DNA of 64,000 nt from Mycolicibacterium vaccae NBRC 14118 = CIP 105934 (GCF_001552715.1 NZ_BCRS01000007.1:1-64000); one strand, 5' to 3'; shown: positions 1 through 9,122, numbered from the stretch's first letter. The notes: generated from the sequence alone by a model not told the origin. Program-made: numbers and translations.

Positions 1-87
1 GGCCACCGCGCCCCCTGCCTGCCACACGACCCCCGCGGCGGTGACCAGCCAGCTGGTCAGCGCGGCGGGCACCAGGCGCAGGTCCAC
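1..87 (-). CDS. comEC: ComEC/Rec2-type DNA-uptake channel, N-terminal fragment (cut by window edge)
   Basis: Only the first 29 codons are present; the gene continues off the left edge. A GTG start lies 4 bases after the comEA stop, with a GGTGTGAGG-like ribosome site over that stop. The fragment begins V-D-L-R-L-V-P-A-A-L and runs into a hydrophobic segment, as expected for the first membrane helix of mycobacterial ComEC. Family knowledge: ComEC forms the inner-membrane channel that passes single-stranded DNA. The identification rests mainly on position directly downstream of comEA and on this short N-terminus. Confidence 0.7.
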   Translation of the reverse strand, partial: MDLRLVPAALTSWLVTAAGVVWQAGGAVA

Positions 88-91
88 GGCC

Positions 92-904
92 TCACACCCG
101 GACCAGCGGGCGCAACTTGTCCAACCGGGCCGGCCCGATCCCGTCGACGTCGCCGAGCTGGTCCACGCTGTCGAACCGGCCATTGGCGTCCCGCCACGCG
201 ACGATCGCCGCGGCGGTGACCGGCCCGACACCGGGCAGCGTGTCCAACTGCGCCTCCGTGGCCGTGTTCAGGTCGACCAGGCCGCCAGGGCCCGGAGACG
301 GGTCGCCCGGCGCGGTCCCACCGGCCCCGGACGGCTCGGACACCACCGAGCTGCCCAGCTCGGCGGGCTGCCCGGGGGCGGCGGCGATCCCGACCACGAT
401 CTGTTCGCCGTCGGTGACCCTGCGCGCCATGTTCAGCCCCAGTACGTCGGCGCCGTCGAGCGCGCCGCCGGCCGCCTGTAGCGCATCGGCGATCCTGGCC
501 CCGGGCGTGAGGGTGACCAGCCCCGGGGTGTGCACCAGCCCGACCACACTGACCACCACGGGTTCCGCCGGACCCGGGGGCGCCGGACCAGCCGTCGGAG
601 CCGCCGAGGACACCATCTCCACCGGTGGGAGTTTGGCCGCCACCACCGCCGGCGGGCTGTCCCGGATCAGGCTGATGACCGTGACCAACACCGCGACGAC
701 GCCGACGGCGCCGAGCGCGACCACTCCGGCGCGTCCCGGGTCGGCCCGGATCCGGGCCAGCAGCGGCGACGAACCGTCCGGCGGCGCCGTGGGCAACCAG
801 CGCGACAGCAGCGTGTCGGGCGGATCGTCGTCGTCTTCGGCGACCACGTCACCGGCCGGCCCCAGCCGGCGATGCAGCCGCTCGGTGGACATTTCGGTGG
901 ACAT
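92..904 (-). CDS. comEA: ComEA-like helix-hairpin-helix DNA-binding protein
   Basis: A membrane-anchored protein of about 270 residues, expected to bind incoming DNA outside the membrane and pass it to ComEC. An acidic cytoplasmic N-terminus is followed by one membrane helix (about 57-78), a proline/alanine-rich linker, an SLBB-type beta-grasp domain (about 115-175) and a C-terminal tandem helix-hairpin-helix module with LPGVGPVTAAAI and DGIGPARLDKL. The reading frame is open well upstream, but the ATG at 904 (MSTEMSTE) is chosen because the extension is Arg/Pro-rich and would run through the promoter region of the divergent gene. It is translationally linked to comEC. Confidence 0.88.
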   Translation of the reverse strand: MSTEMSTERLHRRLGPAGDVVAEDDDDPPDTLLSRWLPTAPPDGSSPLLARIRADPGRAGVVALGAVGVVAVLVTVISLIRDSPPAVVAAKLPPVEMVSSAAPTAGPAPPGPAEPVVVSVVGLVHTPGLVTLTPGARIADALQAAGGALDGADVLGLNMARRVTDGEQIVVGIAAAPGQPAELGSSVVSEPSGAGGTAPGDPSPGPGGLVDLNTATEAQLDTLPGVGPVTAAAIVAWRDANGRFDSVDQLGDVDGIGPARLDKLRPLVRV

Positions 905-1014
905 GTCGCGACGGTATGCCGGCCCGGCGACGGCGCCGCGGCGATGCGGGGACCGCGTGCCGAACCTGGGGATGAACTCCGCTCTGGGGACAACGGTGGC
1001 TAGCATGCTCACTG

Positions 1015-1668
1015 ATGAACCGCCGAGCCCCGTTGATCGCAGGTGTGGCGTTCGCGGTGCTCTACGCGACAGCTGTGCTGCTGCTTCCCGCCCTTCCCGG
1101 CCCGGACTCCGGGATCTCCCGCGTCCAGGCACTGCTGTTGGCGTCCGCGGCGCTCGCGCTGGTCGTGGTCCTCGCGTTCGCACGGGACCGGCTGACCGGG
1201 CCGCCGGCGCATCTGTTCACGATCGGCTCGGCCCTGTTGGCCACGCAGCTGTGTGTGGCGGCCTGGTTCGCCGCAGGCACCGAGCTGCGTCCCGGTCAGG
1301 TCACCGCCGGCACCGAGCGCGCCCTCGACGACATCGCCGCGATGTGGCTGCCCGTCGGCACCATCGCCAATGTGCTGGTGGCCGTCCCGATCCTGTTGAC
1401 CGCCAACGAGGATCGGCTGCCGCGCTGGCTGGGCACGGCCGCGGCGGTGTTCACGGTGGAGCAGCTGATCGAGACCATCACGATCATCGGTCCGCCGGGC
1501 AGCTTCATCTCCCCTGGCGGCCCGATGAACCAGTACCTCGGCGGGACCCTGACGGCGGCGTTCTTCCTCGCGCTCGGTGTCGCGCTGGTGCTGCCCGACC
1601 GGCCCGCCGCCCCAGATGACGACCCGGCGCGGGAGTCCGCACCCGCCGACGAATCGCCGGTGGACTGA
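1015..1668 (+). CDS. Predicted six-helix integral membrane protein, function unknown
   Basis: The 217 residues are mostly hydrophobic, with about six predicted membrane helices and a short charged C-terminal tail rich in Asp, Glu and Pro. No catalytic motif was recognised and the family is not identified. It is divergent from comEA across about 110 bases. Its stop overlaps the start of the following acyl-CoA dehydrogenase (TGATG), so it is probably the first gene of a three-gene operon with the two dehydrogenase subunits. A role in membrane passage of their substrate is possible, but that is inference from position only. Confidence 0.75.
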   Translation: MNRRAPLIAGVAFAVLYATAVLLLPALPGPDSGISRVQALLLASAALALVVVLAFARDRLTGPPAHLFTIGSALLATQLCVAAWFAAGTELRPGQVTAGTERALDDIAAMWLPVGTIANVLVAVPILLTANEDRLPRWLGTAAAVFTVEQLIETITIIGPPGSFISPGGPMNQYLGGTLTAAFFLALGVALVLPDRPAAPDDDPARESAPADESPVD

Positions 1669-2813
1669 TGGCCCCGCCGCGGCTGGTGCCGCCGTGCACC
1701 GCGCCGATCTCCGGGGCGGACAGTCTGCGCGCCGAGGTCCGCCGATTCCTGAGCGAACAACGCGCCGCAGGCGCGTACACGCCCACGCCGGACGCGTGGT
1801 TGTGCGCGTGGGACGAGGAGTTCACCGCCGCGCTGGCCGAACGCGGATGGCTCGGGATGACGGTCCCGGTCGCCTACGGCGGACACGGCCGCTCCTTCCT
1901 GGAACGGTTCGTCGTCACCGAGGAACTGCTCGCCGCGGGCGCGCCGGTGGCCGCGCACTGGATCGCCGACCGGCAGATCGTACCGTCGCTGCTCAAGTAC
2001 GGAACCGAGGAGCAGAAGACCGAGTTCCTGCCCAGGATCGCGCGCGGGCAGTGCTTCTTCGGCATCGGGATGAGCGAACCGGACGCCGGCTCCGATCTTG
2101 CCGCCGTGCGCACCCGCGCCGACCGGGTCGACGGTGGCTGGCAGTTGACGGGCACGAAGGTCTGGACCTCGGGCGCGCATCTGGCGCACGCGTTCATCGC
2201 GCTGGCGCGCACCGCACCGCTGGACCCGCAGCACCGGCACGCGGGCCTGAGCCAATTCATCGTGAACCTGCGCGGTCCCGGGGTGGAGGTCCGCCCGATC
2301 GTGTCGATGAACGGGTCCCACCACTTCAACGAGGTGATCCTCGACGGCGCGTTCGTGCCTGACGACATGGTGTTCGGCACCCTCGGCGAGGGCTGGACCC
2401 AGGTGACGTCGGAGCTGGCTTTCGAACGCAGCGGGCCCGAGCGGTTCCTGTCGACCTTCGTACTGCTCGACGCGTGCGCTGAAGCCGCTGCGGCGCAATC
2501 CGATTCGCGCAGTGGAGAATTGGGTCGGCTGGTGGCCCGGGTCGCGGGGCTGCACCAGATGTCCTCGGCGGTGGCCGGTGCGTTGGAACGCCACGAGCCC
2601 GCGGATGTGGCGGCGGCCGTGGTGAAGGTGCTGGGCACCACCACCGAGGGCGACATCGCCGAGTTCGCCCATCTGTCGGTCGGCCCCGAGGCGCCGCAGC
2701 GCTTTACGGCGATGGCGGACCTGTCCGTCGATCAGCGCCCCGGCTTCACGCTGCGCGGCGGCACGAACGAGGTTCTGCGCGGGGTCATCGCGCGCGGATT
2801 GGGGATCCGATGA
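1668..2813 (+). CDS. Acyl-CoA dehydrogenase, larger subunit of a probable heteromeric pair (FadE family)
   Basis: A flavoprotein of 381 residues expected to oxidise an acyl-CoA to the enoyl-CoA. It shows the full acyl-CoA dehydrogenase pattern: N-terminal helical domain, the middle-domain flavin/substrate motif GIGMSEPDAGSDLAAV, then TGTKVWTSGA, and the C-terminal LRGGTNEVLRGVIARGLG. ELAFERSG lies where this family carries important acidic residues, but which Glu is the base was not established. It overlaps the preceding membrane gene and, by four bases (ATGA), the next dehydrogenase. Tightly paired FadE genes in mycobacteria often encode alpha2beta2 enzymes acting on bulky steroid or branched side-chain CoA esters; the substrate here is unknown. 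Confidence 0.9.
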   Translation: MAPPRLVPPCTAPISGADSLRAEVRRFLSEQRAAGAYTPTPDAWLCAWDEEFTAALAERGWLGMTVPVAYGGHGRSFLERFVVTEELLAAGAPVAAHWIADRQIVPSLLKYGTEEQKTEFLPRIARGQCFFGIGMSEPDAGSDLAAVRTRADRVDGGWQLTGTKVWTSGAHLAHAFIALARTAPLDPQHRHAGLSQFIVNLRGPGVEVRPIVSMNGSHHFNEVILDGAFVPDDMVFGTLGEGWTQVTSELAFERSGPERFLSTFVLLDACAEAAAAQSDSRSGELGRLVARVAGLHQMSSAVAGALERHEPADVAAAVVKVLGTTTEGDIAEFAHLSVGPEAPQRFTAMADLSVDQRPGFTLRGGTNEVLRGVIARGLGIR

Positions 2814-3802
2814 CGATGCCGGGGGTCGACCCGGCGCTGGCCGACATGATGGACGCGGTGTTCGCCGAGCACGGCAGCGACGACGACCTGTGGGATCGCC
2901 TGGACGCGCTGGGTCTGGTGCGGCTCACCGGTCCCGAGGAGACGGGCGGCAGCGGGGCGGGCTGGGTCGAGGCCGCCGAGCTGATGTCGGCCGCGGTGCG
3001 CCACGGGGTGCGGACGCCGTTGGCCGAGAACGATCTTCTGGCCGGCTGGTTCCTCGACGCGGCCGCGATGCGGTACGACGCCGCGGTGCGCACCGTGTGC
3101 CTGCTGGACGCCGACGGGGCCGCCGAGGCGGTGCCGTGGGCGTCGCGTGCCGAGCGGATCGTCGCGATCTGGCCGCACGACACCGGCTACCTCGCCGCCG
3201 ACGTGGCCGCCGGCGCGGTGGCGATCACTGCCGGCGCGAACATGATCGGCGAGCCCAGAGACCGGGTACAGGTGGATGTCGCATCCGTGCCGGGCGTCTC
3301 CGTCGGCGCCGACCTGGTCGCCCGGCTGGCACTGAAATCCGCACTGGTCCGGGCGATTCAGGTGTGCGCGGCTCTGGACGGGGCGTTGGCGCTGTCGATC
3401 GAGCACGCCGCCTCCCGGGTTCAGTTCGGCCGTCCGCTGGCGAAATTCCAAGCTGTGCAACACCTGATCTCCGGCATCGCGGCCGAGGCCGCACTGGCCC
3501 GGTCGGCCACCGAGGCGGCGCTGTCGGCTGCCGTGGACAGCGACTGGACCTCCCCCGGACTGGAATTCCTCGTCGCCGCGGCGCGGTCGTGCGCCGGTCA
3601 CGCCACCTCGGTGGTGGTGCGCGACGCACATCAGGTGCTCGGCGCGATCGGCACGACCAGGGAACACTCGCTGCACCTGTTCACCCGCGCGGCGCTGGCA
3701 TGGCGGTCGGAGTTCGGATCGGTGCGCCACTGGGACACCCTGCTCACCGACATGGCCACCGGGGCCGGGGCACACCGGTTGTGGGACTTGATCTGCCCGT
3801 AA
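2810..3802 (+). CDS. Acyl-CoA dehydrogenase, smaller subunit of a probable heteromeric pair (FadE family)
   Basis: 330 residues, short for a stand-alone acyl-CoA dehydrogenase (usually 380-400). The N-terminal and middle domains are weakly conserved, while the C-terminal domain keeps RVQFGRPLAKFQAVQH and a DAHQVLGAIGTTREHSLH segment. In known mycobacterial FadE heterotetramers one subunit is degenerate at the flavin or catalytic site and contributes only half of the active site; this gene fits that pattern. The ATGA overlap with the preceding subunit implies co-translation. It ends 4 bases before the convergent SDR gene. Confidence 0.87.
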   Translation: MTMPGVDPALADMMDAVFAEHGSDDDLWDRLDALGLVRLTGPEETGGSGAGWVEAAELMSAAVRHGVRTPLAENDLLAGWFLDAAAMRYDAAVRTVCLLDADGAAEAVPWASRAERIVAIWPHDTGYLAADVAAGAVAITAGANMIGEPRDRVQVDVASVPGVSVGADLVARLALKSALVRAIQVCAALDGALALSIEHAASRVQFGRPLAKFQAVQHLISGIAAEAALARSATEAALSAAVDSDWTSPGLEFLVAAARSCAGHATSVVVRDAHQVLGAIGTTREHSLHLFTRAALAWRSEFGSVRHWDTLLTDMATGAGAHRLWDLICP

Positions 3803-3806
3803 GTGG

Positions 3807-4613
3807 TCAGCGCACCACCACCGTGCTGGGCTCCCTTGGCGCCCCGAGCATCTCGCGGTGCGACGGGGGCCGCCTACCGTCCTGGTCGGTGATGCCGTAA
3901 CCGGCGGCGACTTCCGCGGCGATCAGGGTGCGGCCGCTGAGCGCGGCCAGTTCCGGATCGCGGTACAGCGCGTCGATCACCTGCCCGGTGAACTCGGGTG
4001 TCTCGGCCTGCTCGGCGAACCCCGCCAGAGCCTCGACATCGCCACCGAACGCCGACCGCAGCTTCTCGGTCAGCAGGATCCCCATCCACACCGACACCGT
4101 CGCGACCCCGGTGTCGCCGAAATCCACCGCCATGTCGGCGGCCATCTTGTCGATCCCCGCCTTCTGCGCGCCGTAGGCCGGGCCGTGCATGTAGCAGACC
4201 GACCCCGGTGAGGACGTGAAGGCGATCAGCGCGCGCTGTTGCGCGGTCAGCAGCGGCGCGGCGTACCAGGACGCGATGTAAGCCGAACGCAGACCGACAT
4301 CGAGCACGTCGGCCAGCTCGAGCGGTCGCTGCCAGAACGGCCGGCGGCCGATCAGGTCGTCGGAGACCGCGGCGGCGTTGTTGACCAGCAAGTCCAGCCG
4401 CCCGGCTTCGGCGCCGACCCTGTCGAAGAGCGCCCCGACGGCATCGTCGTCGCGGTGGTCCAGCCGAACCCCGGTGCCCCACGGCTGCTCGTCGCCGACG
4501 CTGCGTCCGGTGCCGTAGACCTGCCAGCCCCGATCGGCCAGCGCCGTCGCGATGCCCAGTCCCGCTCCTCTGCTGGCGCCCGTCACCACGGCCACCCGCG
4601 CGATGTCACCCAT
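3807..4613 (-). CDS. Short-chain dehydrogenase/reductase (SDR)
   Basis: A classical SDR of 268 residues, expected to interconvert an alcohol and a ketone with NAD(P). It has the N-terminal cofactor motif VVTGASRGAGLG, the LLVNNAAAVS segment for the Asn-Asn-Ala-Gly-type motif, the catalytic serine region TSSPGS and the active-site YGAQK. It converges on the acyl-CoA dehydrogenase pair and diverges from the dihydrodipicolinate-reductase-like gene across 31 bases, so the two probably share a compact promoter region. The substrate cannot be told from sequence; a role in the same lipid or steroid side-chain pathway is plausible from neighbourhood only. Confidence 0.88.
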   Translation of the reverse strand: MGDIARVAVVTGASRGAGLGIATALADRGWQVYGTGRSVGDEQPWGTGVRLDHRDDDAVGALFDRVGAEAGRLDLLVNNAAAVSDDLIGRRPFWQRPLELADVLDVGLRSAYIASWYAAPLLTAQQRALIAFTSSPGSVCYMHGPAYGAQKAGIDKMAADMAVDFGDTGVATVSVWMGILLTEKLRSAFGGDVEALAGFAEQAETPEFTGQVIDALYRDPELAALSGRTLIAAEVAAGYGITDQDGRRPPSHREMLGAPREPSTVVVR

Positions 4614-4644
4614 GCGGCCACCCTAGAGCCATTACCTTGAGGCG

Positions 4645-5712
4645 ATGATCACCCCCATGACCACCGACACCACGCGCCCGCTTCGCGTCATCCAATGGAC
4701 CACCGGCAACATCGGACGGCGGTCGCTGCACGCGATCTTCGGCCGTGACGACATGGAACTGGTCGGGGTGTACGCCCACGGCGCGGACAAGGTCGGGGTG
4801 GACGCCGCCGAACTCGCCGGATGGCCCGAACCGACCGGGATCAAAGCCACCGGCGACATCGAGGAGCTGCTGGCCCTCAAGCCGGACGCCTGTTGCTACA
4901 ACCCGTTGTGGCCCGATATCGATGAGCTGGTCCGGCTGTTGGAATCCGGTGTCAACGTCTGCTCGAGCGCCGCGTGGATCACCGGGGGCAAGCAGTCACC
5001 CGAGGATCTGGACCGCATCCGGAAAGCCTGCGCGACAGGCAATTCCACGATCTTCGGCAGCGGTGCGCATCCCGGGATGAGCAACCTGGTCGGGATGGTG
5101 CTGTCCGGTGCGTGCGAGCGGGTCGACGAGATCCGCATCACCGAGTCGGTCGACTGCTCCACCTACGAGTCGGCGGGCACGCAGACCGCGATGGGCTTCT
5201 CCCAGGATCCCGACACCCCGGGCCTGGCCGAGAGCGTGCGCCGTGAGAGCGAGGTCTTCGCCGAGGCCGCCGCGATGATGGCCGACGCGATCGGCGCCAC
5301 CCTGGACCGGATCACGTTCGACGTCACGTTCACCGCGGCCACCGGGGACAGCGACCTGGGATTCATGAAGATCCCGGCCGGGACGGTGGCCGGCGTGCAC
5401 GGTTATCACCGCGGCTGGGTCGGCGACCACAACATCGTCAGCGTCGGATTCAACTGGACGATGGGCGAGCACGTCACCCCGCCCAAGCCCCTCGAACACG
5501 GCCACGTGGTTCAGGTGTTCGGACTGCCCAACATGCGCACAGTGCTGCACTGCCTGCCGCCGAAGGACTGGACAGAACCGGGTTTCATGGGTCTGGGGAT
5601 GATCTACACGGCGATGCCGGTCACCAACGCGGTGCCCGCGGTGGTGGCCGCCCCGCCCGGGATCGTCACGCTGGCCGATCTGCCGCCGATCACCGGCCGC
5701 TCCTCCGTCTGA
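4645..5712 (+). CDS. Dihydrodipicolinate-reductase-like NAD(P)-binding oxidoreductase
   Basis: 355 residues with an N-terminal Rossmann fold (RVIQWTTGNIGRRSLHAI). It resembles the dihydrodipicolinate-reductase-like family, which includes 2,4-diaminopentanoate dehydrogenase-type enzymes and which mycobacteria carry in many copies beside lipid genes. It is not the lysine-pathway DapB, which is shorter. The start is uncertain: the ATG at 4645 has GAGG only two bases upstream, while the ATG at 4657 has it about 14 bases upstream. It ends just before a palindromic intergenic repeat facing the degV operon. Confidence 0.8.
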   Translation: MITPMTTDTTRPLRVIQWTTGNIGRRSLHAIFGRDDMELVGVYAHGADKVGVDAAELAGWPEPTGIKATGDIEELLALKPDACCYNPLWPDIDELVRLLESGVNVCSSAAWITGGKQSPEDLDRIRKACATGNSTIFGSGAHPGMSNLVGMVLSGACERVDEIRITESVDCSTYESAGTQTAMGFSQDPDTPGLAESVRRESEVFAEAAAMMADAIGATLDRITFDVTFTAATGDSDLGFMKIPAGTVAGVHGYHRGWVGDHNIVSVGFNWTMGEHVTPPKPLEHGHVVQVFGLPNMRTVLHCLPPKDWTEPGFMGLGMIYTAMPVTNAVPAVVAAPPGIVTLADLPPITGRSSV

Positions 5713-5720
5713 GGGCCCCG

Positions 5721-5779
5721 CCGAGATTGCATTCCGGTCGCCCTGCACTCGAAAAACCCCGCATGGAATGCGGTTTCGG
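5721..5779. repeat. Intergenic hairpin repeat, copy 1
   Basis: Two 15-base arms (5721-5735 and 5765-5779) are inverted repeats with 12 of 15 matches around a 29-base loop. The arm core, read outward to loop, is CCGAGATTGCATTCC. The hairpin sits between two convergent genes and closely resembles the perfect hairpin at 15575-15636. It could act as a bidirectional terminator, but the dispersed related copies suggest a repeat family. Confidence 0.7.
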
Positions 5780-5802
5780 CGAAGGATCCGGGCGGGAAGA
5801 GC

Positions 5803-6636
5803 TCAGGCCACCTGAACGGCCACGCCCACCGCGCCGCCGCCGACGTGGATCGACAGCAACGGGCCCATGTCGGCGACCGTCAGCGACGAGATCTGCGGAA
5901 GTCGTTGCGTCAGTGCGGCACCGAGCTCGTCGGCGGCGTCGTGGTTGTCGACGTGATGCACGACGACCGCAGCGCTTCGCTCACCCATCACCTGCGCCAC
6001 GCGGTCCACCATCGCGGCGTGCGCCTTGGTCACCGTCCGGATCCGCTGGTCGAGCACCAGCCTGCCGTCGACATCCAGGCACAGCAGCGGTTTGAGTGCC
6101 AGCGCGGTGCCCAGCCACGACGCGGCGGTGCGGATCCGTCCGCTGCGGCGCAGGTTGTCCAGCCGGTGCACGACGAGGAACACGTGCGACCGGGTCAGCG
6201 CCGAACGTGCGGCGGCTTCGACGGCGTCGAGGTCACCGCCGGCGCGCGCACACTCGGCGGCGGCCAGGGCGACGAATCCGACGCCCATCGCCGCCGACCG
6301 CGAGTTCACCACCCGCACCGCCGGACCGAACTCCCGGGCCGCCGTGGCCGCCGCGCTGTAGGTACTCGACAGGGCGGCCGAAAGATGCACGGCCACCACG
6401 CCGTCCCCGCCGCTGTCGTCGAGCGCGCGGCGGTAGGTCTCGACCAGTTCGGCCGGGGTCGCCCCTGCGGTGGTGACCTTCGGCCGGTCGTGGATGTCGT
6501 ACGGGATGTCGTCGATCCCGTCGCGCAGGTCCACCCCGTCGACCAGCACGTGCAACGGCACCTGACGAATGTCCCACCGCGCGCGCTCGTCGGGCTGCAG
6601 GCGCGACGACGAGTCGCTGACGACCACTACCGGCAT
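5803..6636 (-). CDS. DegV family fatty-acid-binding protein
   Basis: 277 residues of the EDD-fold DegV family, which bind a single fatty acid and, in the FakB branch, present it to a kinase for phospholipid synthesis. The sequence opens with VVVVSDSSSRL, then VTTAGATPAELVETY lining the lipid head-group pocket, HLSAALSSTYSAA, and SGRIRTAASWLG in the second domain. It is the last gene of the minus-strand octT/gpgP operon and corresponds in position to Rv2417c. In that context an accessory lipid-handling role for acylated methylglucose polysaccharides is possible, but this is inference. Confidence 0.88.
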   Translation of the reverse strand: MPVVVVSDSSSRLQPDERARWDIRQVPLHVLVDGVDLRDGIDDIPYDIHDRPKVTTAGATPAELVETYRRALDDSGGDGVVAVHLSAALSSTYSAAATAAREFGPAVRVVNSRSAAMGVGFVALAAAECARAGGDLDAVEAAARSALTRSHVFLVVHRLDNLRRSGRIRTAASWLGTALALKPLLCLDVDGRLVLDQRIRTVTKAHAAMVDRVAQVMGERSAAVVVHHVDNHDAADELGAALTQRLPQISSLTVADMGPLLSIHVGGGAVGVAVQVA

Positions 6637-6642
6637 CGACTC

Positions 6643-7389
6643 TCAGCCGCCTGCCGACGGGACGTGGACGCCGGCCTCGGCCAGGCCCTTGAGCATCAGT
6701 TCGGCGACCGCCTGATGGGCTTCGAAGTTCCAGTGGATGCCGTCGGGATTGCCGCGGCCGCTGAGCACTTCCTCCCCCACGGCAGCCTTCAGGTCGACCA
6801 GCGGCACCCGGTGTTCGGCGGCCCACCCGGTGATCGCCGTGACGGTGCCCGCCCGGCCGTGATGGGCCATGCCGTAGGTCGGTGCGATGTGCACCGACGG
6901 CAGCGACGCCACCACCGGAATCCCGGGACGGTTGAAGTCGATTGCCGCCCTTGTCATTTCCAGATACTCCACGGTCAGGTGCGGGGGCAGGGCGGGCCGC
7001 GCGACCGGCGACAGTCGCGGCTGCACCCAGCCGTAGCCGTCGCGGACCCAGCGCCGCAACCGAGGTGGGCGGACGTAGCGGATCAGCTCACGCAGTGCGG
7101 TCGGCAGCGGCGAAGGCAACGAATCCATGCCCGACGTCGCGAAAACGACCGCGCCCGCCTTCGGCAGCGCAGCCCATGACCGTGGGTCCTGCGTCGCCGC
7201 CCACCACACGTCACGGCTGGTCCACCCGATCCGGCCGATCAGCTCCACATCCCAGTCCAGTTGCCCGGCAACGATGTTCGGCCAGATCCGGGGATCGTCG
7301 GACGGCAATCCGCCGGTCGGCCCGTAGTAGGACAGCGAGTCACAGAAGACCAGCAGCGTCCTGCGACCGGCCCCGGACTCAGAGGACAT
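6643..7389 (-). CDS. octT: Diglucosylglycerate octanoyltransferase (SGNH-type)
   Basis: 248 residues. The N-terminal [14 protein letters not shown] is an SGNH/GDSL-like block containing the nucleophilic serine, and the C-terminal NPDGIHWN supplies the matching Asp-x-x-His. This arrangement and its place directly downstream of gpgP match Rv2418c, described as the octanoyltransferase that acylates diglucosylglycerate early in mycobacterial methylglucose lipopolysaccharide synthesis. Its start overlaps the end of gpgP by 11 bases, so the two are translationally coupled. The assignment rests on synteny plus the SGNH signature. Confidence 0.85.
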   Translation of the reverse strand: MSSESGAGRRTLLVFCDSLSYYGPTGGLPSDDPRIWPNIVAGQLDWDVELIGRIGWTSRDVWWAATQDPRSWAALPKAGAVVFATSGMDSLPSPLPTALRELIRYVRPPRLRRWVRDGYGWVQPRLSPVARPALPPHLTVEYLEMTRAAIDFNRPGIPVVASLPSVHIAPTYGMAHHGRAGTVTAITGWAAEHRVPLVDLKAAVGEEVLSGRGNPDGIHWNFEAHQAVAELMLKGLAEAGVHVPSAGG

Positions 7390-8056
7390 CGTTGGCGACC
7401 TGCGCCGAGGCGTTCCACACGTCGAGGCGCCACCGGATGTCGGCGAACGCGGCGGGGTCGCCGTCGGCGCGCGTGTGGCCGGCCAGCTGAACCCAGCTGG
7501 CGTTGCCCATGCCGCCGAGCACCGGCCAGTTCTCCGGCGGCAGCCCCAGCAGCTCGGCGGTGAGCGCGGCGATCAACCCGCCGTGCGCGACGAGCACGAC
7601 CGGCCGCTCGGACCCGGCAGCTCCCCATTCGGTCTGCTGAGTCACCAACTCCTGCACCAGCGGCAGCGAACGTTCGGCGACATCGATCCGGCTCTCGCCG
7701 CCGTGCGGAGCCCAGCGTGCGTCGTCGCGCCAGGCCAGCCGTGCCCCCGGCGCCGCCGCGTCGACCTCGAGATGGGTCATCCCCTGCCAGTCACCGAGAT
7801 GGGTCTCCCGTAGCCGGGTGTCGATGCTGACCGGTTGGCCGCTGCGCTCACCGAGCGCGACGGCGGTGTCCAGCGCGCGCCGCAGATCCGAGGAGACGAT
7901 CAGCAGCGGTTGCCGTTTGGCGAGCACCTCGGCCGCGGCGACGGCCTGCTCGCGGCCCAGATCGCTGAGGTCGGTGTCCAGTTGGCCCTGCATGCGACTG
8001 CTCGCGTTGTACTCCGTCTGCCCGTGCCGCAGCATGACCAGGCGGCGGATCCTCAT
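7379..8056 (-). CDS. gpgP: Glucosyl-3-phosphoglycerate phosphatase
   Basis: A histidine-phosphatase-superfamily enzyme of 225 residues expected to dephosphorylate glucosyl-3-phosphoglycerate in methylglucose lipopolysaccharide synthesis. It has the phosphohistidine motif [10 protein letters not shown] at residues 8-17 and the second histidine in VLVAHGG. The frame stays open far upstream through rsfS, but the ATG at 8056 ([12 protein letters not shown]) is right: it overlaps the rsfS stop by four bases and gives the usual family length. It lies between rsfS and octT, as in M. tuberculosis (Rv2419c). Confidence 0.9.
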   Translation of the reverse strand: MRIRRLVMLRHGQTEYNASSRMQGQLDTDLSDLGREQAVAAAEVLAKRQPLLIVSSDLRRALDTAVALGERSGQPVSIDTRLRETHLGDWQGMTHLEVDAAAPGARLAWRDDARWAPHGGESRIDVAERSLPLVQELVTQQTEWGAAGSERPVVLVAHGGLIAALTAELLGLPPENWPVLGGMGNASWVQLAGHTRADGDPAAFADIRWRLDVWNASAQVANDVL

Positions 8057-8445
8057 GCACCGTCTCCGGAAACGTCCTTCTGCACGTCCTCGAGGTCCAC
8101 GGCGATGATCGGGCAGTCCCGCCAGAGGCGGTCGAGCGCATAGAAATTGCGCTCGTCCTCGTGCTGGACGTGCACCACGATGTCGATGTAGTCGAGCAGG
8201 GTCCAGCGTCCCTCGCGGGTGCCCTCCCGTCGCGCCGGTTTGTAGCCGGCGCGGCGCATCTTCTCCTCGACCTCGTCGACGATCGCGTTGACCTGCCGGT
8301 CGTTGGCACCGGATGCGATGACGAAGCAGTCGGTGATGACGAGTTGTCCGGAGACGTCGATCACCACGACGTCCTCGGCCAGTTTGGCCGCCGCCGCTTT
8401 CGCGGCGATGGTGGCCATTTCGATGGCTTCTGCTGAGGCGGTCAG
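8053..8445 (-). CDS. rsfS: Ribosomal silencing factor RsfS, probable CTG start
   Basis: Binds ribosomal protein L14 and blocks subunit joining when growth slows. It contains the family core [17 protein letters not shown] and the C-terminal [10 protein letters not shown]...FYALDRLW. The first ATG (8418) would remove nine residues that are conserved in my recollection of the M. tuberculosis protein (TANREAIDMA versus [10 protein letters not shown] here). Upstream in frame there is a CTG at 8445 forming a CTGA overlap with the nadD stop, preceded by AAGGAGAG at good spacing, so initiation at CTG is the best reading and gives 130 residues. The ATG at 8418 remains the alternative. Confidence 0.88.
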   Translation of the reverse strand: MTASAEAIEMATIAAKAAAAKLAEDVVVIDVSGQLVITDCFVIASGANDRQVNAIVDEVEEKMRRAGYKPARREGTREGRWTLLDYIDIVVHVQHEDERNFYALDRLWRDCPIIAVDLEDVQKDVSGDGA

Positions 8446-9095
8446 GGCAGCTCTCCTTCACCTGCAAGGACGTGAGTCCGATAGAGATTTCGTTTGGCGA
8501 CGTACTGCACCACGCCGTCGGGCACGAGGTACCAGATCGGCCGCGACTGTTCGGCACGGCGCCGGCAGTCGGTCGACGAGATGGCCAGTGCGGGCACCTC
8601 GATCAGGTTCAGCGCATCGTCGGGCAGTTCGGCCATGGCCGCCGAGATGTGTTTGCCGTCAAGTTCATAACCGGGTCTGCTCACCCCGACGAAGCGGGCG
8701 ATCGCGAACATCTGCTCCCAGTTCTGCCACGACAGGATCGACGCCAGCGCATCGGCGCCGGTGATGAAGTACAGATCCGCATCCGGGTTCTGTGCGCGCA
8801 GATCCCGCAGTGTGTCCTTGGTGTAGGTGGGACCCCCACGGTCGATGTCCACCCGGCTGACGGTGAACCTCGGATTGGCCGCCGTGGCGATCACCGTCAT
8901 CAGGTAACGGTCCTCGGCGGCGGTCACCTGACGTGCGCGCTTCTGCCACGGTTGACCGGTCGGCACGAACACGACCTCGTCGAGCTCGAACCGGTCGGCG
9001 ACCTCGCTGGCCGCGACAAGGTGGCCGTTGTGGATGGGATCGAAGGTCCCGCCCATCACGCCCAGCCTTCTTCGTCGACGGCTGCCTGCTTGCAC
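8442..9095 (-). CDS. nadD: Nicotinate-nucleotide adenylyltransferase
   Basis: 217 residues; joins ATP and nicotinate mononucleotide to make deamido-NAD. The nucleotidyltransferase signature [12 protein letters not shown] lies near the N-terminus, PTGQPWQK binds substrate, and ISSTDCRRR is the C-terminal ISSTxIR-like ATP motif. It starts with GTG at 9095, leads the rsfS-gpgP-octT-degV operon and overlaps rsfS. NadE and a sirtuin, which use the same cofactor pool, lie about 12 kb away. Confidence 0.93.
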   Translation of the reverse strand: MQAGSRRRRRLGVMGGTFDPIHNGHLVAASEVADRFELDEVVFVPTGQPWQKRARQVTAAEDRYLMTVIATAANPRFTVSRVDIDRGGPTYTKDTLRDLRAQNPDADLYFITGADALASILSWQNWEQMFAIARFVGVSRPGYELDGKHISAAMAELPDDALNLIEVPALAISSTDCRRRAEQSRPIWYLVPDGVVQYVAKRNLYRTHVLAGEGELP

Positions 9096-9122
9096 GAATG
9101 ACGAGCTTACGGGAGTGCGCGC

